Shown piece after piece: positions 43,789 to 54,063 of a stretch of DNA of 64,000 nt; position 1 is the first letter of the stretch; each line of letters opens with the position of its first letter. This stretch comes from Saprospiraceae bacterium (GTDB lineage: Bacteria > Bacteroidota > Bacteroidia > Chitinophagales > Saprospiraceae), in NCBI GenBank assembly GCA_016715105.1, contig JADKBO010000003.1, positions 62,001 to 126,000 on the forward strand, in the 5' to 3' direction. The notes below the pieces were generated by a model, which saw nothing but the letters and a program-made list of their open reading frames with translations, had not been told where the DNA came from and made no database searches. The position numbers were made by a program, and so were the translations under genes.

Positions 43789-45441
43789 TCAAATATTGGC
43801 GGTTATGTTGGGAAATATTTTATAAAAAACCAACCAGGCGACCAAAAGTGTAAGTCCAAGATTAAATAATTGGCCTACCACATATAAGATCAAAGGTTTC
43901 CCACCTGAAAATTGACTTTTGAGTACTTTAAAATCAGTGGAAAGACCAATGGAAACAAATGCCAAACAAAATAAAAACTCTCTTATATGGCCTGTGAAAC
44001 TGAGGCTACCATTTTCGATAAGACTCTCTGCTGCAACTGGGGAAAAGGAAGTATACATGATGGAATATAAGATAGACACACCTACAAAGCCAAGAATGAA
44101 CTTTGGAAACCTTTTCCATATTTCAGAATAGGAAGGTTTTACCCCAACTTGATTATCAACCTTGGTAGTGAAATAAACAGCTACAAAAAAAGCTACCACC
44201 CCAATCAATATATTTTGGATCATTTTGATGGTGGCTGCTACACTCAATGCTTTTTCTCCTAAAAAAGAACCCGCAGCAACTACCGCACCCGTTGCATCTA
44301 TAGTCCCTCCTATCCATGCTCCACCCAATATCTCAGGCATACCAACTGCTTTGATAAACACTGGCATGATTACCATCATGATCGAAGTAAAAATCATGGA
44401 TAATCCTATGGCTGTTGTAAGTTCTTCCTTTTTGGCATTACATGCTGCTGCGGTGGCGATGGCTGCAGAAACTCCACACACAGCCATATCAGCACTTACG
44501 GTTATATTTAAGGTCTTAGATCCAATTTTCAAGATGTTTTGACCAAACCAATACGTTACCACAATTACTATTGGGGTTACAAACCAAGCAACGAAAATAC
44601 CAGGTAAACCAATGGCCAAAATTTTGGAAAATAATATTTCAGCCCCAAGCAACACTAGACCAGTTTTGATGAATAATTCATGTTTTAAGCCAGGTTTTAC
44701 CCATTCTGGAAGGCTGAGAAAGTTGGCTATAAAAATACCAAGTGCAATAGACCATAAGGCATATCCCAATCCTGCATCCTTCAATTGAGCTTGGCTAGAA
44801 ATCACATAAGCCAACATAGCAATCAAAAATACAAATGTAAATCCCACGAAAAACTTGTTTGTTCCCTCTGTTGAAAACCTAAGGACAAATGAAAAAATGA
44901 TTCCCAACAATAGAAACCCTATCAAAAATCCAGCAATCAAAGTGAAAGTTCCAACTACAGGTTTTGGTTTTTCCTTTTTTGCTTCCTTCAATCCTTTCTG
45001 CCACTTTGCAATAGCCTCCTCTGCTTTTTTATTCGCTTCCTTATCTTGGAATAATAGATTTTGCGCCGATTGTTCCACTAATTTCGCCGCATCTAATTGG
45101 GTTGCAACCTGATCTTGAAGAGTTTGATATTTTGCTAGTTTGGCCTCATTTAATTTGGATTGGAAAGCACCTAAAGGGTTAATTTCCCACGTTTGGGTTT
45201 TGACCTTGGTCATTTCCAAAATGTGCAACAAGAAATTTTCTTTTGGCTTGATGGTCTTGCTGGTTTCCATTTCATATTCCTCAATGGTTTTGAAAGGGGC
45301 ATTTATAGTCGATTCATTTTGAATGTCTTGAAACAAATTTTGATCCGACGACCACAAGGAAGGTAATAAATATGCAAAGATAGAAATGAGAATGAGCACA
45401 ATTGCAGATACCATTGCCATCTTATCTTCAGTCCATTTCAT
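43789..45441 (-). CDS. YeiH-family putative sulfate exporter with long N-terminal extension
   Basis: The C-terminal 340 or so residues form the YeiH/UPF0324 transporter with about ten helices and conserved stretches such as GLKHELFIKTGLVLLGAEILFSKI (in pieces LFIKTGLVLLGAEILFSKI), DMAVCGVSAAIATAAACNAKKEE, GGAWIGGTIDATGAVVAAG and FCLAFVSIGLSTDF. In front is an extension of roughly 200 residues with one helix at 9-29, a coiled-coil region (about 85-155) and further helices. The substrate is predicted, not known. The total length of 550 is well above the usual 330-430. Confidence 0.85.
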   Translation of the reverse strand: MKWTEDKMAMVSAIVLILISIFAYLLPSLWSSDQNLFQDIQNESTINAPFKTIEEYEMETSKTIKPKENFLLHILEMTKVKTQTWEINPLGAFQSKLNEAKLAKYQTLQDQVATQLDAAKLVEQSAQNLLFQDKEANKKAEEAIAKWQKGLKEAKKEKPKPVVGTFTLIAGFLIGFLLLGIIFSFVLRFSTEGTNKFFVGFTFVFLIAMLAYVISSQAQLKDAGLGYALWSIALGIFIANFLSLPEWVKPGLKHELFIKTGLVLLGAEILFSKILAIGLPGIFVAWFVTPIVIVVTYWFGQNILKIGSKTLNITVSADMAVCGVSAAIATAAACNAKKEELTTAIGLSMIFTSIMMVIMPVFIKAVGMPEILGGAWIGGTIDATGAVVAAGSFLGEKALSVAATIKMIQNILIGVVAFFVAVYFTTKVDNQVGVKPSYSEIWKRFPKFILGFVGVSILYSIMYTSFSPVAAESLIENGSLSFTGHIREFLFCLAFVSIGLSTDFKVLKSQFSGGKPLILYVVGQLFNLGLTLLVAWLVFYKIFPNITANI

Positions 45442-45571
45442 AATTCAATTGCTAAATGTGGTTATATTAAAATGATTATTGCATGTAAATACTCAAAATC
45501 TAAGATACGGTTAAAACAGTATTTTCAAAATTAAGCGTATCTAATTAGTAGAACAGATTCTACAACACTAT

Positions 45572-47185
45572 TTATGGAAGGATCAAATACAGTATTTGGG
45601 CAAAGAGGATTTTCATGATCAGCGCTATTGGGAACATCAGTGTATAACCAATAACTGGTGCTCTGTTTTTTGACATATCAGTTGCAAAATCCAAGATGGC
45701 TGGTTGATTACTCATAAATCCAAGTAACAGTGAAAACGGTATTTTAAATATTTTAAATCCAATGATGATGGCTACAAAAGCCGAAAACATACTTAAAACT
45801 GAGCCAGCTATGAATAAATATAAAGCTCTGGTTTGATTGAGTGACTCCAAAAAACTATGTCCACTCTGCAAACCCACAACTGCCAATAACATGATCAAGC
45901 CCAGTTGGCGTAAAGTAACATTTGCACTGTATGGCAAAGCCCAAACAATGGGACCAGTACGTTTGATTGCACCCAGAAGCAGACCTACAATCAGTGGTCC
46001 ACCAGCCAGTCCAAGTTTAAATTTTAATCCGCCTGGAAAACCAAATTCTATACTTCCCAATACCAGACCAATGGCCATCCCCAAACCGAAAGAAAAGAGA
46101 TTGACTCTACTGGATTCATAATAAGAATCGCCAAACATTTTGGATAATTCTTTCAGGTCTATTCTTCGTGCAACAAATCTTACCCTATCTCCAAGTTCCA
46201 AAGCTGTTTGTGGTTGTGCCAACAATTCAGTGTCTCCCCTTCTGATTCTGGTGATGATGGCATCATATTTTGAATTGAGGTGCAGAGAGGCGATCGTTCT
46301 GCCAACCATCTGAGGATTTGAGACAAATATTTGCTGCACGTCATATTCCTTTCGATCGTAATACAAATTTTCAGTTGTTTCTTTTCCAAAAAAGGTGGTT
46401 GCCTTTTCCAAATCCTCCACACTCCCTATCATCATCAAGGTATCACCCAATTCAAAAACAGTATCATAATGGACAAGGCTGATGGTACTGCCTTTTGTTA
46501 CTCGCGAAAAAACCAAATTCCAGTCTGTGGGTCTGAGTATATCTCTCAACGTTCTTCCTATAGCAGGCTCATTGGTAACCTTTACCGATCTGGTTGATAA
46601 TTCGGTATCTACAGGGTAATCTTTTCGGAGCAATTTCTTTTCAGCCACATAATCGACTTTGAGTAATTTTTCACATACTTTCAATACGATCATCACTCCA
46701 ATGACACCCATGGGATAGGAATACGTATAACCCACCACTATATTTTGGATGGCTTTTTGATTGTTGCCTATCAAATCTGTTACTGCTGCCAAAGCCGTTG
46801 TATTGGTAGAACTACCCGAATAAAGACCTGTTGTTGTTGCTTTATCAAATCCAAATATGTAGTGAATTGCGACCGCCATTACCGCGGAGATAGCCAACAT
46901 GATCAAAACAAACAACATGTCGCGATAACCATTTTTCTTGAAAGACTGAAAAAAGGCAGATCCGGAACTTATACCTATGGAATAAACAAAAAGTATCAAA
47001 CCCAATTGAAAAATAATCTCGGGAACTTGAAAATTGGGATTGATCATTCCAAAGGCCAAACCCACAAAAAGTACTGCCGCCACACCCAAAGTCGCCCCTT
47101 TTATTCTGATAGAGCCCACCAAATAACCAATGGCTGCTACCAAAAAGAGTAATAAAAGGGAATTTTCTGTGAGTTGTGATCCCAT
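45572..47185 (-). CDS. Aspartate:alanine exchanger (AAEx) family transporter
   Basis: The 537-residue protein has two blocks of five or six membrane helices, each an AspT/YidE-YbjL duplication unit, separated by two TrkA_C (RCK_C) domains between about 200 and 365, with DTVFELGDTLMMIGSVEDLEK and TALELGDRVRFVARRIDLKEL as their repeats. This is the AAEx family layout. Transported substrate is unknown; some members exchange aspartate for alanine. It is encoded 1 base from proA on the same strand, so it may share the proline operon. Confidence 0.9.
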   Translation of the reverse strand: MGSQLTENSLLLLFLVAAIGYLVGSIRIKGATLGVAAVLFVGLAFGMINPNFQVPEIIFQLGLILFVYSIGISSGSAFFQSFKKNGYRDMLFVLIMLAISAVMAVAIHYIFGFDKATTTGLYSGSSTNTTALAAVTDLIGNNQKAIQNIVVGYTYSYPMGVIGVMIVLKVCEKLLKVDYVAEKKLLRKDYPVDTELSTRSVKVTNEPAIGRTLRDILRPTDWNLVFSRVTKGSTISLVHYDTVFELGDTLMMIGSVEDLEKATTFFGKETTENLYYDRKEYDVQQIFVSNPQMVGRTIASLHLNSKYDAIITRIRRGDTELLAQPQTALELGDRVRFVARRIDLKELSKMFGDSYYESSRVNLFSFGLGMAIGLVLGSIEFGFPGGLKFKLGLAGGPLIVGLLLGAIKRTGPIVWALPYSANVTLRQLGLIMLLAVVGLQSGHSFLESLNQTRALYLFIAGSVLSMFSAFVAIIIGFKIFKIPFSLLLGFMSNQPAILDFATDMSKNRAPVIGYTLMFPIALIMKILFAQILYLILP

Positions 47186-47186
47186 A

Positions 47187-48446
47187 TTATCTTACTTGTC
47201 CATTTCCTACAGCAACCCACTTTTCTGTGGTCAATTTTTCTAATGCAAAAGGGCCTCTCGCGTGTAATTTTTGGGTTGAAATGCCTATTTCAGCTCCTAG
47301 GCCAAACTCTCCGCCATCTGTAAAACGAGTAGAAGCATTTGCATAAACTGCGGCAGCATCTACTTCATTGATAAACCTAGAAATTTCATTTTTATCTTCT
47401 GATATGATGGCTTCAGAATGGCGGGAAGAATAATTTTCGATATGATCCAAAGCCTCCTCAAGACCATCAACTGTTTTAAAACTACATTTGAAGTCCAAAA
47501 ATTCACGGCCGTAATCCTCCTCACTTGCTTTGGCTAAAAACGGATAATTATTTGCATTCAAAGATTTATAGGCAAGATCGTCGGCAAAAATTTCCACTTT
47601 ATATTCGGCTAAACCACTGTGTATTTTTTGAGCTAAATCGTCCACAATTTCTTTATCTGCTAAAATAGTGTCTAGTGAGTTGCACACCGATGGTCTGGTC
47701 ACTTTAGCATTGACGATGATTGCAGCTGCTTGCTCAAGGTTGGCATGTTTACTTACATAAGTGTGGCAAACACCAGCTCCAGTCTCAATAGTTGGTATTT
47801 TACTATTTTCTCTTACAAATTGAATCAACCCAGCCGAACCTCTGGGTATGATGATGTCTACATATTTTGTTGCAGAAAGTAATTCCCCAACCAATGCCCG
47901 GTCAGTAGGAAACAAGGTAATAATTGAAGTGGGCAATCCGTGTTGGGTAAGAGCTTTGCCAATGATTTCGACCAAAGCGGAATTTGAGTGAAAAGCATCA
48001 GTGCCTCCACGCAACACCGCCGCATTCCCTGATTTTATGCACAGCGCCGCAATGTCAATGGTTACATTTGGTCTGGATTCAAAAATGACACCGACTACCC
48101 CTAGAGGAACCGACTTTTTTTCAATGAGTAGACCATTTTCCAATTGATGGGCATAACTGGTTTTTCCACTAGGATCAGCAAGTGATATTATTTGATGAAT
48201 GCTTTGAATCAATCCTTCTATTCTGGACGCATTGAGCATTAAACGATCTTTTTTAGGGTCTGAATCAGGCATATTATCCAAATCCATTTTATTCTTTACA
48301 AGAATGTAGTCAATGTGTTGGGCCAACAATTCTGCCAAAGTCGAAAGCACAGCATTGCGATCCAATTCTGGAAGTGCTGCAATAACTTTAGAAGATTTTC
48401 TTGCTTGTTTTAATATCTGTTCTACTCCTAATGCTTGTACTTCCAT
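47187..48446 (-). CDS. proA: Glutamate-5-semialdehyde dehydrogenase
   Basis: The 419-residue enzyme reduces gamma-glutamyl phosphate to the semialdehyde in proline synthesis. It shows the ProA motifs VPLGVVGVIFESRPNVTIDIA, KSGNAAVLRGG, IPRGSAGLIQFVREN, ETGAGVCHTYV and the catalytic cysteine in RPSVCNSLDTIL. It is encoded 6 bases after proB on the same strand, the normal proBA order, and followed directly by the AAEx transporter gene. Confidence 0.96.
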   Translation of the reverse strand: MEVQALGVEQILKQARKSSKVIAALPELDRNAVLSTLAELLAQHIDYILVKNKMDLDNMPDSDPKKDRLMLNASRIEGLIQSIHQIISLADPSGKTSYAHQLENGLLIEKKSVPLGVVGVIFESRPNVTIDIAALCIKSGNAAVLRGGTDAFHSNSALVEIIGKALTQHGLPTSIITLFPTDRALVGELLSATKYVDIIIPRGSAGLIQFVRENSKIPTIETGAGVCHTYVSKHANLEQAAAIIVNAKVTRPSVCNSLDTILADKEIVDDLAQKIHSGLAEYKVEIFADDLAYKSLNANNYPFLAKASEEDYGREFLDFKCSFKTVDGLEEALDHIENYSSRHSEAIISEDKNEISRFINEVDAAAVYANASTRFTDGGEFGLGAEIGISTQKLHARGPFALEKLTTEKWVAVGNGQVR

Positions 48447-48452
48447 GATCCA

Positions 48453-49484
48453 TTAAATTACTACCAAATTATTGGCGTGAATAACCACTAAATTATTTTC
48501 TTTTTCGCCCACTTTCACATCTTTGCTGCTGATTTTAGCTATCCCTACCGCAATTTGTTTGTGTTTATGTCTTATTTCTACTATTTCACCTTGGTTAAAT
48601 GCTCTTTCAATAGCGGTGATACCTACCTGTAACAAACTCTTGCGATTGATGAGTGCTTCCTTTGCACCTTTATCAACTTCAATACAACCGCTTGCAAGAC
48701 TGCCACTAGCCAACCACATGCTTCGAGCGTCCTTGGAAGATTCGCCTGCTTTAAATTTAGAGCCAACTTCACCATTGTAAGCATTGATAATAGGAGTTTC
48801 ACCTTTCAAACCAAAAATCGTAGCTTGTATTCCAAGACGAGCCGCCAAACTAGCGTAGGAAAGCTTAGTGGCCATTCCACCCAAGCCCATACTAGATTTT
48901 TCATCCTTCACAAATGATTTCATGGTCTCTTCAGGATCAGCAATTTCCCTGATGACTTGGCCTTCATGATCAAGTATGCCTTCTACTGAAGAACCAATGA
49001 GCAACTTGCTGGCACCAAAACCTGCTGCGAGTAATGTTGCCAAATGATCATTATCAGAAAATCTGATTTCAAGGTCACTCACTACGTCATTTTCGTTGGC
49101 AATCGGTATGATTTTGTTTTCCCACAAAGCTTCCACAGTATCTCTCAATTGGAGAAAATGTTTACGGTTGGAAAAATGCCATCTTTCCAACAAAGTTTGG
49201 GCAATGATGATGTCGTGCTTTGCAAATGCTTCGGCGTACTTATTGATCAAGATGGGATTGCCTACAGCTGCAGCTGCTTTTCTTTCTTGCGTTGTTCCTT
49301 TATAGTTTTTGAGAAAAGCCCTACCGTTACCAACTGCACCCGAAGAAACCAAAACAATGTTAAGTCCTTGTCGGTGTAAAGCGGCAACATCTGCCACTAC
49401 TTTTTGTAAATTGTCTACATTGAGCTTGCCACCATCATTGGTGATGGATGCTGTTCCAAGTTTGATGACAATCATTTCTGCCAT
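48453..49484 (-). CDS. proB: Glutamate 5-kinase
   Basis: The protein (343 residues from MAEMIVIKLG at 49484) has an amino-acid kinase domain with IVIKLGTASITNDGGKL, IVLVSSGAVGNGR, IPIANENDVVS and GLGGMATKLSYA, followed by a C-terminal PUA domain with GCIEVDKGAKEALINRKSLLQVGI and NQGEIVEI. It phosphorylates glutamate as the first step of proline synthesis and is feedback-controlled in most bacteria. An in-frame ATG at 49505 would add seven residues not found in relatives. Confidence 0.95.
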   Translation of the reverse strand: MAEMIVIKLGTASITNDGGKLNVDNLQKVVADVAALHRQGLNIVLVSSGAVGNGRAFLKNYKGTTQERKAAAAVGNPILINKYAEAFAKHDIIIAQTLLERWHFSNRKHFLQLRDTVEALWENKIIPIANENDVVSDLEIRFSDNDHLATLLAAGFGASKLLIGSSVEGILDHEGQVIREIADPEETMKSFVKDEKSSMGLGGMATKLSYASLAARLGIQATIFGLKGETPIINAYNGEVGSKFKAGESSKDARSMWLASGSLASGCIEVDKGAKEALINRKSLLQVGITAIERAFNQGEIVEIRHKHKQIAVGIAKISSKDVKVGEKENNLVVIHANNLVVI

Positions 49485-49669
49485 AAATAATTTTATTAGT
49501 GGCACAAAATTAAGGTATTGGAAGAATAAACTCTTTTATATGGGCGAAAATGAATGTAAAGATTTCCGGGTTGTGAAATTATTTACAAAGCAATAGTGCT
49601 GTGTTTGAAATACTATAGTAAAATATCAATAAATTAAAATACGGAGTTGTTGGCTTCAATTTGAAACCA

Positions 49670-50671
49670 TTATTCAGCATGTCTTTCAACAATTTGATTA
49701 ATTGAGTCAATAGAAATTTGCAATGTTTCTGATATTAAGGCCTTGTCGATACCAGAGTTAACAAGTAGTACTACAGCTGCTTCTTGCTTCCTGACAGCCT
49801 CTTGTTTTTGGCGGTCAGATTCCTGCCTTTTGAGGTCTGCTTCTTGTCTTTGGAGGTCTGCTTTCTCAAGTTGCAAATTTGCCTCTTTTAAGGCATCATA
49901 AAAGGCATCCATTTCGGCTTGAAAAACGTCTTCCATGCGCATATATGATTCTATGTCGGGAGCTTGTACGGCACTTTGTAATCGCTTTACGACTGGTCTG
50001 TACTTTTCTGGAAAATCTACTTCATTAACATTCATGATATGCTGGTTTGAGTCTTTATTTTCTTGATCAAAAATACTTAATAAAATCTCAATTTCATCTC
50101 TTCTATTTTTCTTTAACGCAGGAATATTGACAATGATTCCCTCATGGTACAAAGAATTTATAAAATGATCCTCCACAAAAAGACGGTCACCGGTGTATCC
50201 ATTAATAATTTCCTTCCTTATTCTGATTACTGGAACCCCATCAAATGAGTCATTTATTGTCTCTCCAAGGAAGTAAATACTGATAATAGGTAATCCTGCC
50301 TTAAATCGTTTGCCATTATTTTCTACTTCTAAAAAATGATTCTTGTTGATTAATTGATTTCCAAGATAGATTCTGAACCGCAAAGGTGTTGTAAATACTT
50401 TTGACTTTTGGATTTCAATAATAACCAATCTCTCTTCTCCGTCTTTAGATAATACTTTTGCTATAAAATCCAATCGATAAACCTTAAATCGGCTTAACCA
50501 ATTTTCATCATCTAGCGATTCAGTATCAACATTAGCGATAAATTCTTGTGGATGGAACTCCAGTTCAACAATTTCCAATTGAGTTAAAGCTGACAAAATT
50601 AACTTTGCAACTTTTGCATCTTCCATGAGGTATTTGAAGACCACATCATAAATAGGGTTTGCAATTTTCAT
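49670..50671 (-). CDS. Rpn-family PD-(D/E)XK nuclease/transposase-like protein with heptad repeat tail
   Basis: The 333-residue protein begins NPIYDVVFKYLMEDAKVAKLIL and has YRLDFIAKV and ERLVIIEIQKSK, which supply the D...ExQK nuclease motif of the Rpn (recombination-promoting nuclease, PDDEXK_2) family. Close to the C-terminus is a seven-residue repeat, LEKADLQRQEADLKRQESDRQKQEAVRKQE-like (about 268-300; shown here in key units KADLQRQ, EADLKRQ, ESDRQKQ), a predicted coiled coil with exact DNA-level repeats. Such genes are often horizontally spread and may act in recombination or phage response. No flanking inverted repeats or target duplications are visible. Confidence 0.85.
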   Translation of the reverse strand: MKIANPIYDVVFKYLMEDAKVAKLILSALTQLEIVELEFHPQEFIANVDTESLDDENWLSRFKVYRLDFIAKVLSKDGEERLVIIEIQKSKVFTTPLRFRIYLGNQLINKNHFLEVENNGKRFKAGLPIISIYFLGETINDSFDGVPVIRIRKEIINGYTGDRLFVEDHFINSLYHEGIIVNIPALKKNRRDEIEILLSIFDQENKDSNQHIMNVNEVDFPEKYRPVVKRLQSAVQAPDIESYMRMEDVFQAEMDAFYDALKEANLQLEKADLQRQEADLKRQESDRQKQEAVRKQEAAVVLLVNSGIDKALISETLQISIDSINQIVERHAE

Positions 50672-50794
50672 CGGGTCAATGATTTATACTTCAAAAATAA
50701 ACGACTTGAGCAAAGAAAATGCGAATCTCCTGAAATTTTTCTTATCTAATTTGAATTAATACAAACAGTAAGAAAATTAAAAGGACGTCAAAAG

Positions 50795-52711
50795 CTACAA
50801 CTCCACCATCAATTCTTCCAATTTACTGGCAACGTCTTCTGGTTTGTCTGCTTGAAAGTTACCACCTAAATGGTGCGATAAAAATTCTTCGATAGCTGCA
50901 TACATGGCCATTCTGTTGATAGGCTTCCTGAAACCATGGCCTTCGTCCAAGGCATTTAGGTAAACTACATTTTTGCCTTTTTCCTTGAGTGCCTGGGCAA
51001 TTTGGTCGGACTCGGCTTGTTTTACTCTGGGATCATTGGCTCCTTGTACAATCATAAGAGGTTTGCAAAAGTTATCTACGTGGAATAATGGGCTCGAAGC
51101 AGTTAACAATGCCTTACCTTCTTCAGTTTCTGGGTCACCTACCATTTCATGCAGCCATTTGCGGCCAGCTTCCCAATAAGGCGGTATGGTTTCTAAAAGC
51201 GTAAATAAATTACTTGGACCTACGATATCAACACCACAAGCATACAATTGTGGCGTAAAAGCCATCCCTGCAAGTGTTGCATAACCACCGTAGCTACCTC
51301 CCATAATAGCCACTCTTTTTTCATCAGCAATTTCTTGTTCTATCAAATATTTGACCCCATAAGTAATATCGTCTTGCATTTTTTTACCCCACTCACGATC
51401 TCCAGCATTCATAAATGCTTTACCAAATCCCCCACTAGCTCTGAAATTTGGCTGTAAAACAGCGTAACCTCTATTAGCCAAAAACTGCACAAGTCCATTT
51501 AGTCCCCAATGATCTCTAGGCCCCTTGGGACCACCATGGATGAGCGCAACCATTGGCAGTTTTTTGTGCTCTGCACCTACTGGCAAAGTTAGGTAAGCGT
51601 TGATTGTCAATCCATCACTACTTTCATATTGAATGGGTTGCATAGGGCTCAGCAATGTTTCTACAGCTTTGAGCTTGGGTTGAGGAGTGTATTGGAAAAT
51701 AATGGTTTTATCTTCCCTATCAAATAGGTAAACATCAGATGCAAATCTGTCTCCAGAAACCGCTACCAATAACTTTTCATAATGTAAAGTACTACTAGTG
51801 ATGCCTACTTCCATGGCTGGAAAATGACTTTTCAACAATGCATAATCTGCTTCCCAAACGAGGTCTTTCCAATAGTGGATTGTTTGGTGCAATGTGTAGG
51901 AAGTTGCAATGGTTTTTCTGGTATTTCGATCAATCATCGAACCACCAAAATCCACTTGGTTATTTGGATCACTTTCAATTTCTTGGAGCGTCAGTGTTTC
52001 CATGTCCATCAAAAATAAAGTGGATAGGTCTACCTCGCCTTTATTGGTTACCAAATAAAAAGCGGTGTTGTCTTCATTCCATCCTTCCACCTGCGCAAAT
52101 TCTTGCAAATTGGTTTCAAATATTTTGGTAAAATCGTCGCCATCTACTTTCAAAATTTGGGAAAATCCGTTTTCATCTGTGCGGTAAGCCAATCGAGGTT
52201 GCTCATCCCAGTCAAACTCCCAACCTGTAAGGCGGTTTTCATTTTGCCTCACCAAAACTGCAGAGGCGCTTGAAATATTGAGTTGGTACAAGTCATGCCA
52301 AGCTTTGTCCCGATCATTGATACCAACCATCAGCATATCAGGATTTTCGCGGCTTACCATGTAAATTTGAGCGGTAATTTCTTTGAAGGGAGTAAGATTT
52401 TTGGCTTCGGGAATGCCTTCACCAGTATGATGAGGATCTACACTATAGATGTTGAAATTTTCGTCGCCATTATGGTCGTTGACAAAGAGGATATATTTTG
52501 AGTCATAGGTCCAAAAAAAGCCCATGATTGGTGTTGGTGATGCCGTAAGTGGTCTTGCGGATTCAAAAGGCTCATGGATGGCTTTGATGTAAATATTCAT
52601 GATGCCATTATAAGCTTTCATAAATGCCACATAGTTACCATCTAGGCTCAACTTTCCTCCAGAAATTTCTGGATTTCCAAAAAATATTTCTCTGTCTATG
52701 ATAGATTGCAT
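50795..52711 (-). CDS. S9 family serine peptidase
   Basis: The 638-residue protein has a beta-propeller N-terminal half (to about 370) and an alpha/beta-hydrolase half with the nucleophile motif GGSYGGYATLAG, then NDPRVKQAES and the catalytic His in DEGHGFRKP. This is the prolyl-oligopeptidase type of fold. There is no signal peptide, so it should be cytosolic and degrade peptides. It stands alone; the convergent side is an unrelated gene. Confidence 0.92.
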   Translation of the reverse strand: MQSIIDREIFFGNPEISGGKLSLDGNYVAFMKAYNGIMNIYIKAIHEPFESARPLTASPTPIMGFFWTYDSKYILFVNDHNGDENFNIYSVDPHHTGEGIPEAKNLTPFKEITAQIYMVSRENPDMLMVGINDRDKAWHDLYQLNISSASAVLVRQNENRLTGWEFDWDEQPRLAYRTDENGFSQILKVDGDDFTKIFETNLQEFAQVEGWNEDNTAFYLVTNKGEVDLSTLFLMDMETLTLQEIESDPNNQVDFGGSMIDRNTRKTIATSYTLHQTIHYWKDLVWEADYALLKSHFPAMEVGITSSTLHYEKLLVAVSGDRFASDVYLFDREDKTIIFQYTPQPKLKAVETLLSPMQPIQYESSDGLTINAYLTLPVGAEHKKLPMVALIHGGPKGPRDHWGLNGLVQFLANRGYAVLQPNFRASGGFGKAFMNAGDREWGKKMQDDITYGVKYLIEQEIADEKRVAIMGGSYGGYATLAGMAFTPQLYACGVDIVGPSNLFTLLETIPPYWEAGRKWLHEMVGDPETEEGKALLTASSPLFHVDNFCKPLMIVQGANDPRVKQAESDQIAQALKEKGKNVVYLNALDEGHGFRKPINRMAMYAAIEEFLSHHLGGNFQADKPEDVASKLEELMVEL

Positions 52712-52790
52712 GACTGATATTGTTGGTTAAAATTTATAAAACGGGAATAGAAGCAAGATATTTGTTTTCAAGAGGTTTTATTGGCGGCTT

Positions 52791-53459
52791 TTAGTTTACA
52801 ACCTGAAAAGCAATGAGCTGGGCAAAAATGCCAACCATATAACCACCATAAATCTGGTCTGGTGAATGTGCTTTCAAAAAAAGTCGTACAGTCCCCATCA
52901 AACCAGCTAACAAAATAGCCAAAATAATGAGCATGTCTGTACTAATGATGTAGGAACCAAAACCAGGTATATTTATTAAAAAGCTATAATAATCAAATCC
53001 AAATTTTAGCAACACCAATGAAGTAACTAGTCCAGCAACTGCAATGGAATGAAGGCTTATTTTAGTGAAGTTATTGATGAAAAAACCTATGAAAAGTGCA
53101 ATGGTAGAACCCAACAAAAAAGTTGTAAAAATGTCTGGAATGTTTGGGTTTTGGCGCACGTTTACATAAAGCCAAATGTAGAAAATACCACTGGCTATCA
53201 TTGGCCCTACTCGATCTTTATTTGTTTCCATTTTTAAGCCAGAAATTAATCCAAGAGTGACCATTAAAGCAATACAAATCAATGGGAATACTACAGTAAG
53301 ACTGATGATGGAAACAAAAATAAGGACGGTAGATTTTGGATCGTTGGTTGTAAACAAATATGGATTGATGACATAAAGCAACAATAACATATACATCACA
53401 AAAAAAAGTGGATGAAAAAGTACTGACAAAAAATTCGCTAAAAATCTGGTTATAGTCAC
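52791..53459 (-). CDS. PAP2-like integral membrane protein
   Basis: The 222-residue protein has about six helices and ends with RLFLKAHSPDQIYGGYMVG, preceded by ISLHSIAVAGL, which resemble the second and third motifs of PAP2 phosphatases. The spacing between His and Asp is one residue shorter than the usual motif and the first motif KxxxxxxRP is only partly visible (KMETNKDRVGP), so activity is uncertain. It is a conserved membrane protein of Bacteroidota; lipid-phosphate hydrolysis is a guess. Confidence 0.6.
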   Translation of the reverse strand: MTITRFLANFLSVLFHPLFFVMYMLLLLYVINPYLFTTNDPKSTVLIFVSIISLTVVFPLICIALMVTLGLISGLKMETNKDRVGPMIASGIFYIWLYVNVRQNPNIPDIFTTFLLGSTIALFIGFFINNFTKISLHSIAVAGLVTSLVLLKFGFDYYSFLINIPGFGSYIISTDMLIILAILLAGLMGTVRLFLKAHSPDQIYGGYMVGIFAQLIAFQVVN

Positions 53460-53580
53460 TTTAGTTTAATGTTTACTAGAAAGGCAAAGGTAATATTTGA
53501 AATCGTTTATTATCCTATCAATTCTACAAAGTACTAAAAAGAATTAGTAGATAAATTACTTATTCTCACAATTGGCCCTT

Positions 53581-54063
53581 TCACACTTTATAATTTTTAA
53601 GAAAATCAATGGCTCTTTCAACTGATCCGTCAAGAATATTATAAACCTCTTCAAAATTTCCATCAAAATATGGGTCAGGTACATCCTCTGCTCTATCATA
53701 GGCCATTTCCATCAGACTCAGAACTTTCATTTTATGTTGGTGGTTGGTCGCCATTCTTAGTAAGTCTTGCTTATTCTTTTGATCCATTGCTATGATGACA
53801 TCAAAATTTTCAAAATCATGGATTGAAAACTGACGGGCTCTTTGTTTACTAATATCCAAACCATGTTTCCTTGCTGTATTGATTGATCGTGGATCAGGAG
53901 GGTTACCCACGTGCCAATTGCCCGTGCCCGCTGAATCAATAGTCCAGTTATGAAGGCCATGTAATTGCACTTTTTGTTCCATAACCCCTTGTGCAAGTGG
54001 AGATCGGCAAATATTGCCCAAACAAACCATGAGTATTTTTATATCGCTTTCCATAGAAACCAA
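53581..54063 (-). CDS. Low-molecular-weight protein-tyrosine phosphatase
   Basis: The 160-residue protein has the catalytic P-loop VCLGNICRS near the N-terminus (Cys14 and Arg20 from the first Met) and the general acid DP in VPDPYFDG near residues 132-139. It is a complete family member and would dephosphorylate tyrosine residues, for example on exopolysaccharide kinases, but no such kinase is in the window. Start either Met1 or Met4. It is preceded by a 200-base gap to the divergent asparaginase gene. Confidence 0.92.
   Translation of the reverse strand: MVSMESDIKILMVCLGNICRSPLAQGVMEQKVQLHGLHNWTIDSAGTGNWHVGNPPDPRSINTARKHGLDISKQRARQFSIHDFENFDVIIAMDQKNKQDLLRMATNHQHKMKVLSLMEMAYDRAEDVPDPYFDGNFEEVYNILDGSVERAIDFLKNYKV

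Noticed and set aside
49670..50671. Rpn-family gene considered as part of an active transposon
   Set aside because: No terminal inverted repeats, target duplication or partner genes are visible around it.
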